Shown piece after piece: positions 26,881 to 34,634 of a DNA stretch of 64,000 bases. How positions within the stretch are numbered: position 1 is the stretch's first letter; each line of letters begins with the position of its first letter. Both the position numbers and the translations under genes were made by a program. This DNA is from Chryseobacterium formosense (GTDB lineage: Bacteria > Bacteroidota > Bacteroidia > Flavobacteriales > Weeksellaceae). The stretch is from NCBI RefSeq assembly GCF_900116415.1, contig NZ_FPAP01000004.1:1-64000 (forward strand), in the 5' to 3' direction. Under the pieces are notes generated by a model. That model searched no databases and was not told the origin of the DNA. It saw only the letters and a list, made by a program, of their open reading frames with translations.

Positions 26881-27810
26881 TTAATTAAATGTTAAATCAA
26901 ACCTTTCTTCCACAAGCAATTGTCCCCATTGCACAGATTCTACAGATTCCGTTTTTACAAAGCCAACTTTTTCGTACATTGCAATCGCTTTTTCCTGAAA
27001 GCTAGTCGTTAATAAATACAAATTCTTGTATTTCTTGTCTTTACAATAATCCAGAGCCGTATTCAACAGCTTTTTCCCAATTCCTGTTCCTCTGAACATG
27101 GGCAATGTTAAAAACCACCGCAGCTGCGCTTCCTCAGAAGAACGTTGAAGAATAGCCACACATCCGACAATTTGCTGATTGTATTCCGCAAGCCAGATTT
27201 TATCATTTTCCGGCGAATAATTTTCTAGAAATTCGGAAAAAGTTTTTATTACATATTTTTCGAAATCCTGACTGTAACCGGATTCTTCGGTGTAAAGCTT
27301 ACCGTGAAGATGAATCAAATAACCGATATCTCCAGGTTTTAATCCTTCTCTGAATTCAACGTCTTTTGCAAGATTTGCTTTATTATAATCTGGTGATAGT
27401 AAATTTTTAATGCTTCGCATGGAATTCACCAACATCTCTTTTTCTCCAGTATGTAAAGGATGAACAATTTCTTCAATCTGCCTGTCCGATTTGGATTGTA
27501 AAATTTTCAGCAACTGATCCCCTTCGTCTGTCAGTTCAATATAAAAGGCTCTTTTATCTTCATTAGATTGAACTTTTCTTATAATATTATCTTTTAAAAA
27601 CAATTTTAAAACCCTGCTAACATATCCTTTGTCAAGATTTAAAAATTCGCTTAGTTGTTGAGAATTAACTGTCGGATGCTCGCCAATTTCATATAAAAGC
27701 CTTACTTCTGACAGTGAATAGGGACTGTCTAAAAAATTGTTTTTTAACATTCCGATATGAGAAGTATAGAATCTATTAAAACTTCTGATTTGTTGAATGG
27801 TATTTTTCAT
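26881..27810 (-). CDS. MarR-type regulator fused to a GNAT acetyltransferase
   Basis: This 309-residue two-domain protein has a MarR winged HTH at residues about 1-140 (VNSQQLSEFLNLDKGYVSRV, then the wing NEDKRAFYIELTDEG). A GNAT domain covers about 150-309, with the acetyl-CoA loop MFRGTGIGKKLL and the C-terminal AIAMYEKVGFVKT. The fusion is known in many bacteria, but the acceptor is usually unknown. It is divergent from mdaB-ygiN. A perfect 12-bp palindrome covers its promoter, strongly suggesting autorepression and perhaps control of the quinone-reductase operon. Confidence 0.93.
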   Translation of the reverse strand: MKNTIQQIRSFNRFYTSHIGMLKNNFLDSPYSLSEVRLLYEIGEHPTVNSQQLSEFLNLDKGYVSRVLKLFLKDNIIRKVQSNEDKRAFYIELTDEGDQLLKILQSKSDRQIEEIVHPLHTGEKEMLVNSMRSIKNLLSPDYNKANLAKDVEFREGLKPGDIGYLIHLHGKLYTEESGYSQDFEKYVIKTFSEFLENYSPENDKIWLAEYNQQIVGCVAILQRSSEEAQLRWFLTLPMFRGTGIGKKLLNTALDYCKDKKYKNLYLLTTSFQEKAIAMYEKVGFVKTESVESVQWGQLLVEERFDLTFN

Positions 27811-27814
27811 GTAA

Positions 27815-27844
27815 CAAATGTAAGAATTTAGTTGACTTTGTCAA
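27815..27844 (-). promoter_or_regulatory. Promoter of the marR-GNAT gene
   Basis: On the minus strand, TTG (27844-27842), exactly 19 nt and TACATTTG (27822-27815) form a full consensus match. The box ends only 4 nt before the ATG at 27810, so the transcript would be nearly leaderless. Confidence 0.75.
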
Positions 27845-27851
27845 CTAAATT
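27825..27851. promoter_or_regulatory. MarR operator candidate: AATTTAGTTGAC-TTT-GTCAACTAAATT
   Basis: A perfect 12-bp inverted repeat with a 3-bp centre overlaps the -33 element and spacer of the marR-GNAT promoter. Its length and symmetry are what a MarR dimer recognises. Confidence 0.75.
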
Positions 27852-27927
27852 AAATCTTTTTAACTCCTATTATTTTTATGATACTTAACTATAATTCACA
27901 TTATTTTTATTATACATAACCTCGTTA

Positions 27928-27935
27928 TAACTTTG
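27928..27935 (+). promoter_or_regulatory. -7 box candidate of the mdaB operon
   Basis: TAACTTTG followed by CA lies 30 bp upstream of the mdaB ATG. No TTG lies at the expected distance, so the promoter may need an activator or be weak. Confidence 0.45.
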
Positions 27936-27964
27936 CATCATAAAATTTAAATATTCATAAAACA

Positions 27965-28579
27965 ATGAAAAAAGTATTAATCATCAACGGTGGACAAAAC
28001 TTCGGACATTCCGGAGGAAAATATAATCAGACTATTGCAGACAACACTTTGGAGGTATTCAAAGGATTTGAAAATGTAGAAATAAAAATCACAAATGTAG
28101 ATGAAGGCTACGATAAAGATGAGGAAGTTAAGAAATTCGTTTGGGCAGATTACATCATTTACCACACGCCAATCTGGTGGTTTCAGTTACCCAACGGTTT
28201 AAAAAAATACATCGACGAAGTTTTCACCGCAGGTCACGCAAAAGGAATTTATCTAAGCGACGGAAGAACAGCAGATAATCCAAAGATCAACTACGGAACC
28301 GGAGGAATGCTTGGCGGAAGAAAATATATGGTTACCACAAGCTGGAACGCTCCTGAAACAGCTTTTACGCTTCCCGGAGAATTTTTCAATGAGACAAGTG
28401 TAGATAATGGACCATTATTTGGTTTTCATAGAATGAATGCTTTTGTCTCATTAGAAAGAATAGATGGTTTTCACTTCCATGACGTAGAGAAGAATGCGAA
28501 TATTGAACGGGATATGAAACTTTACAGAGAACATCTTACTACAGTTTTTGAAAAAGAATTAAAAAAACAATTAGCCTAA
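27965..28579 (+). CDS. NAD(P)H-dependent quinone oxidoreductase, MdaB-like
   Basis: This 204-residue flavodoxin-fold enzyme has the MdaB-type start LIINGGQNFGHSGGKYNQT (phosphate loop), then the segment YIIYHTPIWWFQLPNGLKKY and a catalytic-region GTGGMLGGRKYMVTTSWNAP. It is likely an FAD-dependent two-electron reductase of quinones. It overlaps the ygiN-like gene by one base (TAATG). In E. coli mdaB and ygiN are likewise adjacent and form a quinol cycle, which supports the assignment. Confidence 0.92.
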   Translation: MKKVLIINGGQNFGHSGGKYNQTIADNTLEVFKGFENVEIKITNVDEGYDKDEEVKKFVWADYIIYHTPIWWFQLPNGLKKYIDEVFTAGHAKGIYLSDGRTADNPKINYGTGGMLGGRKYMVTTSWNAPETAFTLPGEFFNETSVDNGPLFGFHRMNAFVSLERIDGFHFHDVEKNANIERDMKLYREHLTTVFEKELKKQLA

Positions 28580-28866
28580 TGAAAATTTATCTTACAGCCG
28601 TTATAAAAGCCAAAGAAGAACATAGAGCCGAGGTTTTGGAAGTTCTTCAAAATATGGTAAAAGAAACTCAAAAAGAAGAAGCCAACGAATTATATACACT
28701 TCATCAGGGAATTGAGGATAAAAATCAATTCATTTTCTACGAAATCTGGAAAAGCAAAGAAGGTTTAGCACAACACAATCAGCAACCTTACATTCAAGCT
28801 TTTGGAGATTTGGTTGATGAAAAATTGCAGGAAAAACCACAGATTTATCTAACTGAAATTATTTAG
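28579..28866 (+). CDS. Quinol monooxygenase, YgiN-like (ABM domain)
   Basis: This 95-residue protein consists of a single antibiotic-biosynthesis-monooxygenase domain: IYLTAVIKAKEEHRAEVLEV, then EEANELYTLHQGIEDKNQF, and FYEIWKSKEGLAQHNQQPY. The family works without a cofactor as a dimer of ferredoxin-like folds. Its start overlaps the mdaB stop codon, so translation is coupled. A quinone redox cycle with the upstream reductase is the likely role. Confidence 0.9.
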   Translation: MKIYLTAVIKAKEEHRAEVLEVLQNMVKETQKEEANELYTLHQGIEDKNQFIFYEIWKSKEGLAQHNQQPYIQAFGDLVDEKLQEKPQIYLTEII

Positions 28867-28874
28867 AAATTAGC

Positions 28875-29010
28875 TTTTACCGCAAAAAAATCAAAAGAAA
28901 TAATTAAGACAAGAATAACAAAGTAAACAAAATGTGATACTTCCAATTTTGCTTACTATTGAAAATCTTATTAGGTAATAAAAATCTTTTGATTCTTTTG
29001 TGGTAAAAAT
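28875..29010. repeat. Long imperfect palindrome (AACCACAAAAG-type) in the ygiN to DJ-1 gap
   Basis: The outer arms are TTTTACCGCAAAAAAATCAA (28875 onward) and, in reverse complement of 28985-29009, TTTTTACCACAAAAGAATCA. Inner arms AAGTAAACAAAAT and AATTTTGCTTACT (about 28921-28957), plus TAATTAAGA/TCTTATTA, continue the same fold. The whole 136 bp can form one long broken hairpin. It fills almost the entire intergenic gap. Confidence 0.75.
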
Positions 29011-29031
29011 TCAAACCAATAAAATTTAATC

Positions 29032-29781
29032 ATGAAAAAATTAGCATTTTTATTGCTTACCATCTTTACGATAGGATTCGTACAGTCACAAACCAAAAAA
29101 TCAAAAAATATGAAAAAGAAAATTTTATTTGTCGTTACCAGCCATGACAAAAAAGGTGATACAGGTGAAGAAACCGGATATTATCTTGGTGAAGTTTCGC
29201 ATCCTTGGGAGGTTCTTCACAAAGCCGGCTACGAAATCGATTTTGTAAGCCCGAAAGGCGGAAATCCGCCCGTTGACGGATTTGATTTGAAAGATTCCGT
29301 AAACAAAGAATTTTGGGAAAGTAAAGACAAAAGTAAAATCGACAATTCTTTGAAACCTTCTCAAGTTAACCCAAATGAATATTCTACCATATTTTATGCA
29401 GGAGGTCACGGAGCCATGTGGGATTTTGCTGACAACACAGAATTATCAACAATTGCTTCAAAAATTTACGAAAACGGTGGAATTGTAGCCGCAGTTTGTC
29501 ACGGACCAGCCGGTTTGGTGAATATTAAACTGAATGACGGCAAATATTTGGTTGACGGTAAAAAGATCAATGCTTTTACCAATGAAGAAGAATCTGAAGT
29601 AAAGCTGACAAACGTTGTTCCTTTCCTTTTGGAAGATAAATTAAAAGAAAGAGGTGCCAAATTTGAAAAATCAGGACTTTGGCAAAATCATGTGGTGAGC
29701 GATCAGAGAGTGATTACCGGACAAAACCCTCAGTCTGCTAAAAGTGTTGGGGAAGCTATTTTAAAAGAATTGAGTAAATAG
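29032..29781 (+). CDS. Secreted DJ-1/PfpI-family protein (Hsp31-like)
   Basis: This 249-residue protein has a signal peptide (LAFLLLTIFTIGFVQSQ) followed by a class I amidotransferase-like domain. It has VTSHDKKGDTGEETGYYLGE, DFVSPKGGNPPVDG, the Asp/Glu region TIFYAGGHGAMWDF and the nucleophile elbow AAVCHGPAGL with the reactive Cys. This layout matches the Hsp31/glyoxalase III-like branch. Periplasmic localisation is predicted from the signal. It lies with mdaB, ygiN and the PPC gene in what looks like an electrophile-stress group. Confidence 0.9.
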   Translation: MKKLAFLLLTIFTIGFVQSQTKKSKNMKKKILFVVTSHDKKGDTGEETGYYLGEVSHPWEVLHKAGYEIDFVSPKGGNPPVDGFDLKDSVNKEFWESKDKSKIDNSLKPSQVNPNEYSTIFYAGGHGAMWDFADNTELSTIASKIYENGGIVAAVCHGPAGLVNIKLNDGKYLVDGKKINAFTNEEESEVKLTNVVPFLLEDKLKERGAKFEKSGLWQNHVVSDQRVITGQNPQSAKSVGEAILKELSK

Positions 29782-29827
29782 TTGTTTTTGGTGTAAAAAT
29801 TTCATACCCTGACTAAATCAACCGATT

Positions 29828-30334
29828 ATGAAGACAATGAAATACATTTTTATCATCTTAACAATTCTAATAATGAACAATTTAACAGCACAACAAGATA
29901 AGTGTCGATACATTAAAACTCAGACAGGCTATTTGATGGTTCTCCGACAAGATGATGATGTGATTGCGAAGATCGAAGATTTGGCCAAAACCGAAAATAT
30001 TCCGTCGGCTAACTTCACAGGGATTGGTTTTGCTTCTGATGTAACTTTTGGATTTTATGATTTTAATGCTAAAAAATTTAATCCGAAAACCTTCAAGAAA
30101 GTAGAAATGGGAAGTCTCACCGGATCGATTGCCTGGAATGAAAAAGGACCTTCCATTCATGTTCATGGAGTGGCTACGGATGATAAATTCAATGCCTATG
30201 GCGGACATATTTTATCACTTCATGTCGGAACGGGTTCAATGGAAATTTATATCAATGTCAACGATAAAAAACTGGAAAGAAAGGTTGAACAACCACTCAA
30301 TGCAAATGTTTTACAGCTGAAGTGCCCACAATAA
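29828..30334 (+). CDS. PPC (DUF296) domain protein with signal peptide
   Basis: This 168-residue protein has an N-terminal hydrophobic signal (YIFIILTILIMNNLTAQ), then a PPC domain: GYLMVLRQDDDVIAKIEDLA, NFTGIGFASDVTFGFYD, the metal-site-like IHVHGVATDD and AYGGHILSLHVGTGSMEIYI. In plants and in many bacterial proteins the PPC domain is joined to DNA-binding hooks, but here it is apparently exported and stands alone. A second ATG (MKYIF) three codons in is an alternative start. A strong terminator follows. Confidence 0.87.
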   Translation: MKTMKYIFIILTILIMNNLTAQQDKCRYIKTQTGYLMVLRQDDDVIAKIEDLAKTENIPSANFTGIGFASDVTFGFYDFNAKKFNPKTFKKVEMGSLTGSIAWNEKGPSIHVHGVATDDKFNAYGGHILSLHVGTGSMEIYINVNDKKLERKVEQPLNANVLQLKCPQ

Positions 30335-30336
30335 TT

Positions 30337-30367
30337 AAAAACGCTTTCCTAAATCGGAAAGCGTTTT
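30337..30367. terminator. Bidirectional terminator between convergent genes
   Basis: The stem AAAACGCTTTCC / GGAAAGCGTTTT with a 6-nt loop serves both the PPC gene (plus) and the AhpD-like gene (minus). Confidence 0.88.
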
Positions 30368-30395
30368 ATTCTAAATAACATTTACGGATAATCAA

Positions 30396-30839
30396 TTATT
30401 TTGCAATCGGCAAATGAGTAGAAATTGCAATTCTGTTCCACATATTGATCGAAACTGCTGCCATGATAATATCGGCAATCTGGCTTTCGTTAAAAATTTC
30501 TTTCGCTTTTTGGTACGTTTCTTCAGTCAGTCCTTTTTGGCTGATTAATGTAATTTCTTCAGCCATCATTAAAATAATCTGCTCTTCATTGGTAAAAAGC
30601 TCTTTCGCATCTCTCCATGCATTTAGCAAAAAGATTCTTTGAGGAGTTTCGCCATATTTTAAGGCATCTTTTGTATGCATATCGAGACAAAATGCACAGC
30701 CATTGATCTGTGAAGCTCTGATTTTTATTAATTCTTTCTGAATTGGGCTTAAAAAAGAATTTTGAAGGGCTACTTCCATCCCAATTCCAGCTTTGTAGGC
30801 AGCAACATGTGTTGTTGACATATCGAATCTTGCGCTCAT
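30396..30839 (-). CDS. Carboxymuconolactone decarboxylase-family (AhpD-like) protein
   Basis: This 147-residue protein is the usual single-domain length. It has the AhpD-like redox motif CAFCLDMHTKDA (CxxC followed by His) within a helical fold, preceded by LIKIRASQINGC and followed by LLNAWRDAKELFTNEE. It probably acts as a peroxidase-type disulfide reductant. It is downstream of a DoxX-type gene on the same strand with a 5-bp gap and is probably co-transcribed with it. Confidence 0.9.
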   Translation of the reverse strand: MSARFDMSTTHVAAYKAGIGMEVALQNSFLSPIQKELIKIRASQINGCAFCLDMHTKDALKYGETPQRIFLLNAWRDAKELFTNEEQIILMMAEEITLISQKGLTEETYQKAKEIFNESQIADIIMAAVSINMWNRIAISTHLPIAK

Positions 30840-30844
30840 AATAC

Positions 30845-31276
30845 TTAATTTTTTTTAGTTAATGTATCTATTGAATAATTATAATGTTGTTGTGATGCTA
30901 AAAGAAATGCCGCTGCACTTCCAATCCATACCGAATAATCTAAAGGAGCTTTTACCCCTAAAGCGATCGTCATCGATAAGGCAAAAGTCAGCAATAAAAA
31001 TCCTGTTCCGTAAGCTGCTATTTTGGTTTTGAAACCTAAAATCAGCATCAAAGGAAAAAGAATCTCAAAAAAAGTTGCAGTATAGGCTGAAAAAATCCCT
31101 AAGCTTTCAGGAAGAAAAAAAGTAAGATGTTTCGTATACTTCTCAAAGTTTTCCCAGTTTCCCCATGCAGAATTTTTGCCCCAAAATCCGAACCTGTCTG
31201 CAACAGCAGAAAGCATCGTCACTGAAAGAGCTAGTCTTAGAAATAACTGTGAATACTGAACTTTTTGTGTTGCCAT
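30845..31276 (-). CDS. DoxX-family membrane protein
   Basis: This 143-residue protein has four predicted hydrophobic helices: LFLRLALSVTMLSAVADRF, YTATFFEILFPLMLILGF, YGTGFLLLTFALSMTIAL and SVWIGSAAAFLLASQQH. It belongs to the DoxX-like group often found next to AhpD-like or oxidoreductase genes. The precise function is unknown, and a role in membrane redox balance is inference. The Crp/Fnr gene lies upstream in the same direction. Confidence 0.85.
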   Translation of the reverse strand: MATQKVQYSQLFLRLALSVTMLSAVADRFGFWGKNSAWGNWENFEKYTKHLTFFLPESLGIFSAYTATFFEILFPLMLILGFKTKIAAYGTGFLLLTFALSMTIALGVKAPLDYSVWIGSAAAFLLASQQHYNYSIDTLTKKN

Positions 31277-31339
31277 GATGTTTGCTTTTAATTACATGAC
31301 AAAGTTCAGCATATAGAATCTTAAAAATCTTAAACTGGT

Positions 31340-31912
31340 TTAAGAACGTAATTTTGCCCGTATTTCACTTAAATATTCCGGAGTGAAACCTAAAAAGGAA
31401 GCAATCAAATATTGCGGAATTCTCTGAATAAACCAAGGATATAATGTACTGAAGTTGACATAAAGTTCTTCTCTGGTCATTTCATAAAGATAGCGAATTC
31501 GCCTTTCAGAAGCTGCATAAGCTCTCTGATAAATCATTCTGAAATAACGCTCCATCACCGGATGTTTTTTCAGTAATTCTTCCTGGGTCTGAAGATTTAT
31601 TTCTAAGATGATCGATTTTTCAACCGCCTGAATACAAAAATCGGTCTTGATCTGCCTTTCATAAGCAAAAGTATCGGTCATCCACCAGTTTTCTATCGCA
31701 AATTCAGTAGTTTGTTCTACTCCCTTTTCATTAACGAAAAATTTTCTCAGACAACCTTTTACCACAAAAAACATTGATCTGCAAACTTCCTGGCTTAATA
31801 TCAAATCCTGCTTTTTTTTAACCTCCCTAACCTCAAAAAAAGATAACACTGAAGTAAATTCTTCGTCACTGATCGTTATAAATTTATCTAAATGCGCCTT
31901 GAAACTTTCCAT
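31340..31912 (-). CDS. Crp/Fnr-family transcriptional regulator
   Basis: This 190-residue protein has an N-terminal cyclic-nucleotide-binding-like beta domain (KKQDLILSQEVCRSMFFVVK, then GCLRKFFVNEKGVEQTTEF). A C-terminal helix-turn-helix covers about residues 155-188 (IPQYLIASFLGFTPEYLSEI). No Fe-S cysteine cluster is evident. It is divergent from a DUF1304 gene, sharing a 65-bp intergenic region, and lies upstream of doxX/ahpD-like genes it may control. Confidence 0.9.
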   Translation of the reverse strand: MESFKAHLDKFITISDEEFTSVLSFFEVREVKKKQDLILSQEVCRSMFFVVKGCLRKFFVNEKGVEQTTEFAIENWWMTDTFAYERQIKTDFCIQAVEKSIILEINLQTQEELLKKHPVMERYFRMIYQRAYAASERRIRYLYEMTREELYVNFSTLYPWFIQRIPQYLIASFLGFTPEYLSEIRAKLRS

Positions 31913-31977
31913 TTTTGAAATTGAGTATTCAAACTTAACTTTATTTTTTTAGTTTTACAACGACAAAACTGGAAATC

Positions 31978-32352
31978 ATGGAAATCGTTGCCAAAATTTT
32001 AATCGCACTTGTAGCTATTGAACATCTTTACATTCTCTGGATGGAAATGTTTGCTTGGGAAACCAAAGGAAAAGAAGTTTTCAAAGCAGCTTTACCTGCC
32101 GAAATGTTTAAACCCACAAAAGGTTTAGCAGCCAATCAGGGACTTTACAATGGTTTTCTTGCAGCCGGATTGATCTGGTCTTTTCTGATTGAAGACCCGA
32201 AATGGCAAATTAATGTTGCTTTATTTTTCTTGGGATGTGTTGCCGTAGCAGGAATTTACGGAGCAATTTCCGCAACAAAAAAAATCTTTTTTGTGCAGGC
32301 TTTGCCGGCGATTTTAGCAATTATTGCCGTGTTGTTATCTGATTCTTTCTAA
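31978..32352 (+). CDS. DUF1304 membrane protein
   Basis: This 124-residue protein consists of four hydrophobic helices with the family words EHLYILWMEMFAWETKG and KGLAANQGLYNGFLAAGLIW. It is an integral inner-membrane protein of unknown function. It is divergent from the Crp/Fnr regulator, and its last codons overlap the convergent anti-sigma gene by 4 bp. Confidence 0.9.
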   Translation: MEIVAKILIALVAIEHLYILWMEMFAWETKGKEVFKAALPAEMFKPTKGLAANQGLYNGFLAAGLIWSFLIEDPKWQINVALFFLGCVAVAGIYGAISATKKIFFVQALPAILAIIAVLLSDSF

Positions 32353-33179
32353 AGAACATTGCCCAGAACGTACATGTTTTCCATTGTCGGAACAGCACTT
32401 CCACCTTCGTTTTCAAGAGTTATTGCGAAAGCCTGCGCTTTGTTGATACTGGCTAAAGAAGTATTGGTATCTTTTTCTTTCGTGTAAAGACCTGCACTTA
32501 CAGGTTTTCCATCTGCAATTGCCCACAGCTGATACTGTTTTCCTGCAGGAGCCTGAGGAAGATTTTGTGCATTTAGATAAACTTTATGATGAGCTTTATC
32601 CCAAAAAACAACCGCTTTTGCATCGGGATGAGCTTCAGTTCCGGACATTACAATTTTCTGAATATCAGGATTTGCAGTTACTTCAAGTTTCTGGTTGATT
32701 GCTTTAATCTTTTCATCCGTTGCCGTTTTTTCTTTTGTGAAAACACTCAATTGTTCCTGAGTTTTGTTCTTTTCACTAAACCAATAGAGATTGGCACCAA
32801 CACTGAAGATCAACAAAATTGAAGCAGCGACAGCCCATTTGTTCCTCATTACACCCGCTGTATCTTTTTTATCCGAATTATTTACTTGATTTTGAATTTC
32901 AATCGGTAATGGTATGCTTTTAGTTTCTTCAGTAATATCTGAATTTATAAGAGAGTTATCTCTTACCTTTTCCCAGATTTTAGCCTGAAGATGATCAGGA
33001 GGCTCTATAGCCTGAGCGGTTGTAAAATCTTCAAGAATTTTCTGAGCTTCCTCAAAGGCAGCTCGTACTTCTGCATTGTGAATCATCACGCATTCTAAAA
33101 TGCCTGATTCTTCTTTGCTTGCAGTGCCCAAAATATAAGCTTCGAGTATGCCTGATGATATGTATTCCTGAGTATTCAC
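32349..33179 (-). CDS. Anti-sigma factor with RskA-type C-terminal domain
   Basis: This 276-residue membrane protein has a cytoplasmic N-terminal sigma-binding region (YISSGILEAYILGTASKEES, typical of RskA-like proteins), one transmembrane helix near residues 113-132 and a periplasmic C-terminal domain (AVVFWDKAHHKVYLNAQNLP and GKQYQLWAIADGKPVSAGLY). It should sequester the ECF sigma factor encoded immediately upstream (1-bp gap) until a periplasmic signal releases it. Confidence 0.92.
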   Translation of the reverse strand: MNTQEYISSGILEAYILGTASKEESGILECVMIHNAEVRAAFEEAQKILEDFTTAQAIEPPDHLQAKIWEKVRDNSLINSDITEETKSIPLPIEIQNQVNNSDKKDTAGVMRNKWAVAASILLIFSVGANLYWFSEKNKTQEQLSVFTKEKTATDEKIKAINQKLEVTANPDIQKIVMSGTEAHPDAKAVVFWDKAHHKVYLNAQNLPQAPAGKQYQLWAIADGKPVSAGLYTKEKDTNTSLASINKAQAFAITLENEGGSAVPTMENMYVLGNVL

Positions 33180-33180
33180 T

Positions 33181-33690
33181 TTACCTGTAATCTTTTAACA
33201 AATCCTTTAATTTCATAAGTGCATTCCGCATCTTTGTTTTTACCGTACCTAGAGGTATTTTCAGTTTTTCGGAGATTTCTGACTGGCTAAATCCTTTATA
33301 ATAAGCAAGATCGATAAGTTGTTGCTTATCTTCGTCTAATTTATCTAAAATTTTATTAAAACCAATAAAATCCTGATTATCTGAAACCGAAAGTGTGGTA
33401 TCATTATATACGAAATCAGGTAAAGATTGGTTTTTTAAGCTGTTCTGAAAATTTTTGGATTTAATATGATCAAGAGCAGAATTTCTAGCAATATTAATCA
33501 TCCACGTGTAAAGTCTTCCTCGACTACAGTCATACTGATCGATTGAATTCCATATTTTCATGAAAGTATCCTGAATAACTTCTTCAGAAGCTTCTTTAGA
33601 ATTGGTAATTCTGAAAATAACCCCATATAAAGCAGAAGCATAGTTCTCATATAAATAATGAAAACCATTCTCATTATGCTGTTTTACCAA
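33181..33690 (-). CDS. ECF RNA polymerase sigma factor without an evident ATG start
   Basis: The sigma-2 region contains FHYLYENYASALYGVIFRIT, EVIQDTFMKIWNSIDQYDCS and LYTWMINIARN. The sigma-4 region contains IDLAYYKGFSQSEISEKLKI and PLGTVKTKMRNAL. The TTG at 33690 gives 169 residues, but the upstream codons in the same frame (33726-33691) read IKAKYSEEEIILL, which looks like the normal family N-terminus. No ATG occurs before the in-frame stop at 33741-33739. The real start may be the ATT at 33726, or an ATG may have been lost. It is paired with the anti-sigma gene downstream and divergent from the fasciclin gene. Confidence 0.9.
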   Translation of the reverse strand: MVKQHNENGFHYLYENYASALYGVIFRITNSKEASEEVIQDTFMKIWNSIDQYDCSRGRLYTWMINIARNSALDHIKSKNFQNSLKNQSLPDFVYNDTTLSVSDNQDFIGFNKILDKLDEDKQQLIDLAYYKGFSQSEISEKLKIPLGTVKTKMRNALMKLKDLLKDYR

Positions 33691-33985
33691 CAGGATAATT
33701 TCCTCTTCAGAATATTTTGCTTTAATAAGTTGAATATTTTATCCCAAATATATAAAAATAAACACCTGTTATTGCAAATCATTTAAATTTTATTTGAATC
33801 TGTTAATAAATATTAATCAAAAGTTTATTAAAAAAACATAATCAAGAAGAACGAAATGAAATTTATACAACTGATAATCAATGCAATACAAATTATTTTC
33901 AAACTTTATAAAACTGATTTCCATTCACTGTTCGTAAGTGATTATAGATTTCAAAATATAAACATTAAATAAAAAATCAGAAAAA
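33691..33985. other. Divergent promoter region between sigma factor and fasciclin genes
   Basis: About 295 bp of AT-rich DNA apart from the sigma N-terminal codons on the minus strand. It should hold the ECF-dependent promoter for the fasciclin gene and the autoregulated promoter of the sigma gene. I could not assign individual boxes with confidence. Confidence 0.5.
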
Positions 33986-34555
33986 ATGAACATCACATCA
34001 AAATTTGCAGCAATAGGAATGATCGCATTATCATTTGCCTTAAGCGGAAACGCAGCTGCACAGTCTATGAAAGAAAAAACAGTAATGGTAGGCGGAGCAG
34101 CAATGTATCCTTCAAAAAATATTGTTGAAAATGCTATGAACTCTAAAGATCATACAACTTTAGTCGCAGCAGTAAAAGCAGCAGGATTGGTAGAAACTTT
34201 GCAAGGAAATGGTCCGTTCACTGTTTTTGCACCTACCAATGCAGCTTTTGCCAAACTCCCAAAATCAGCAGTAGATAATCTTCTAAAGCCTGAAAACAAA
34301 ACAATGCTTCAAAGTGTACTTACTTATCATGTTTTACCTGGAAAATATTCAGCAAAACAAGTTTGGGCAGCAGTAAAAGCCGGAAACGGAAAAGCTACCA
34401 TGAAAACAGTTCAGGGAGAATCTTTAACATTTTGGACCAAAGGAAAAGACCTTTATGTAAGTGATATGAAAGATAATAAAGCAAAAGTGACGATTGCCGA
34501 CGTGAATCAGTCCAACGGAGTGATCCACGTTATTGATACCGTTCTAATGCCCTAG
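33986..34555 (+). CDS. Secreted fasciclin-domain protein
   Basis: This 189-residue protein has a signal peptide (MIALSFALSGNAAAQ) and one FAS1 domain with the two conserved boxes GPFTVFAPTNAAFAKLP and VTIADVNQSNGVIHVIDTVL, plus the central LTYHVLPG. FAS1 domains mediate adhesion or matrix interactions. It is divergent from the sigma/anti-sigma pair and probably belongs to its regulon. Two ferritin-like genes follow on the same strand after a hairpin. Confidence 0.93.
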   Translation: MNITSKFAAIGMIALSFALSGNAAAQSMKEKTVMVGGAAMYPSKNIVENAMNSKDHTTLVAAVKAAGLVETLQGNGPFTVFAPTNAAFAKLPKSAVDNLLKPENKTMLQSVLTYHVLPGKYSAKQVWAAVKAGNGKATMKTVQGESLTFWTKGKDLYVSDMKDNKAKVTIADVNQSNGVIHVIDTVLMP

Positions 34556-34566
34556 GATTTATGATT

Positions 34567-34608
34567 CTGTGCAAGAATAATCAAGAAAATTTCTTGCACA
34601 GTTTATTT
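34567..34608 (+). terminator. Terminator after the fasciclin gene
   Basis: CTGTGCAAGAA and TTCTTGCACAG form an 11-bp perfect stem followed by a T-rich stretch. It may attenuate transcription into the ferritin-like genes. Confidence 0.75.
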
Positions 34609-34634
34609 TACAAAACTCTAAAATATTATATGTT

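Noticed and set aside
32349..32352. Overlap of convergent DUF1304 and anti-sigma genes as a sign of misannotation
   Set aside because: Both frames are well supported by family motifs. A 4-bp tail-to-tail overlap is common in compact genomes.
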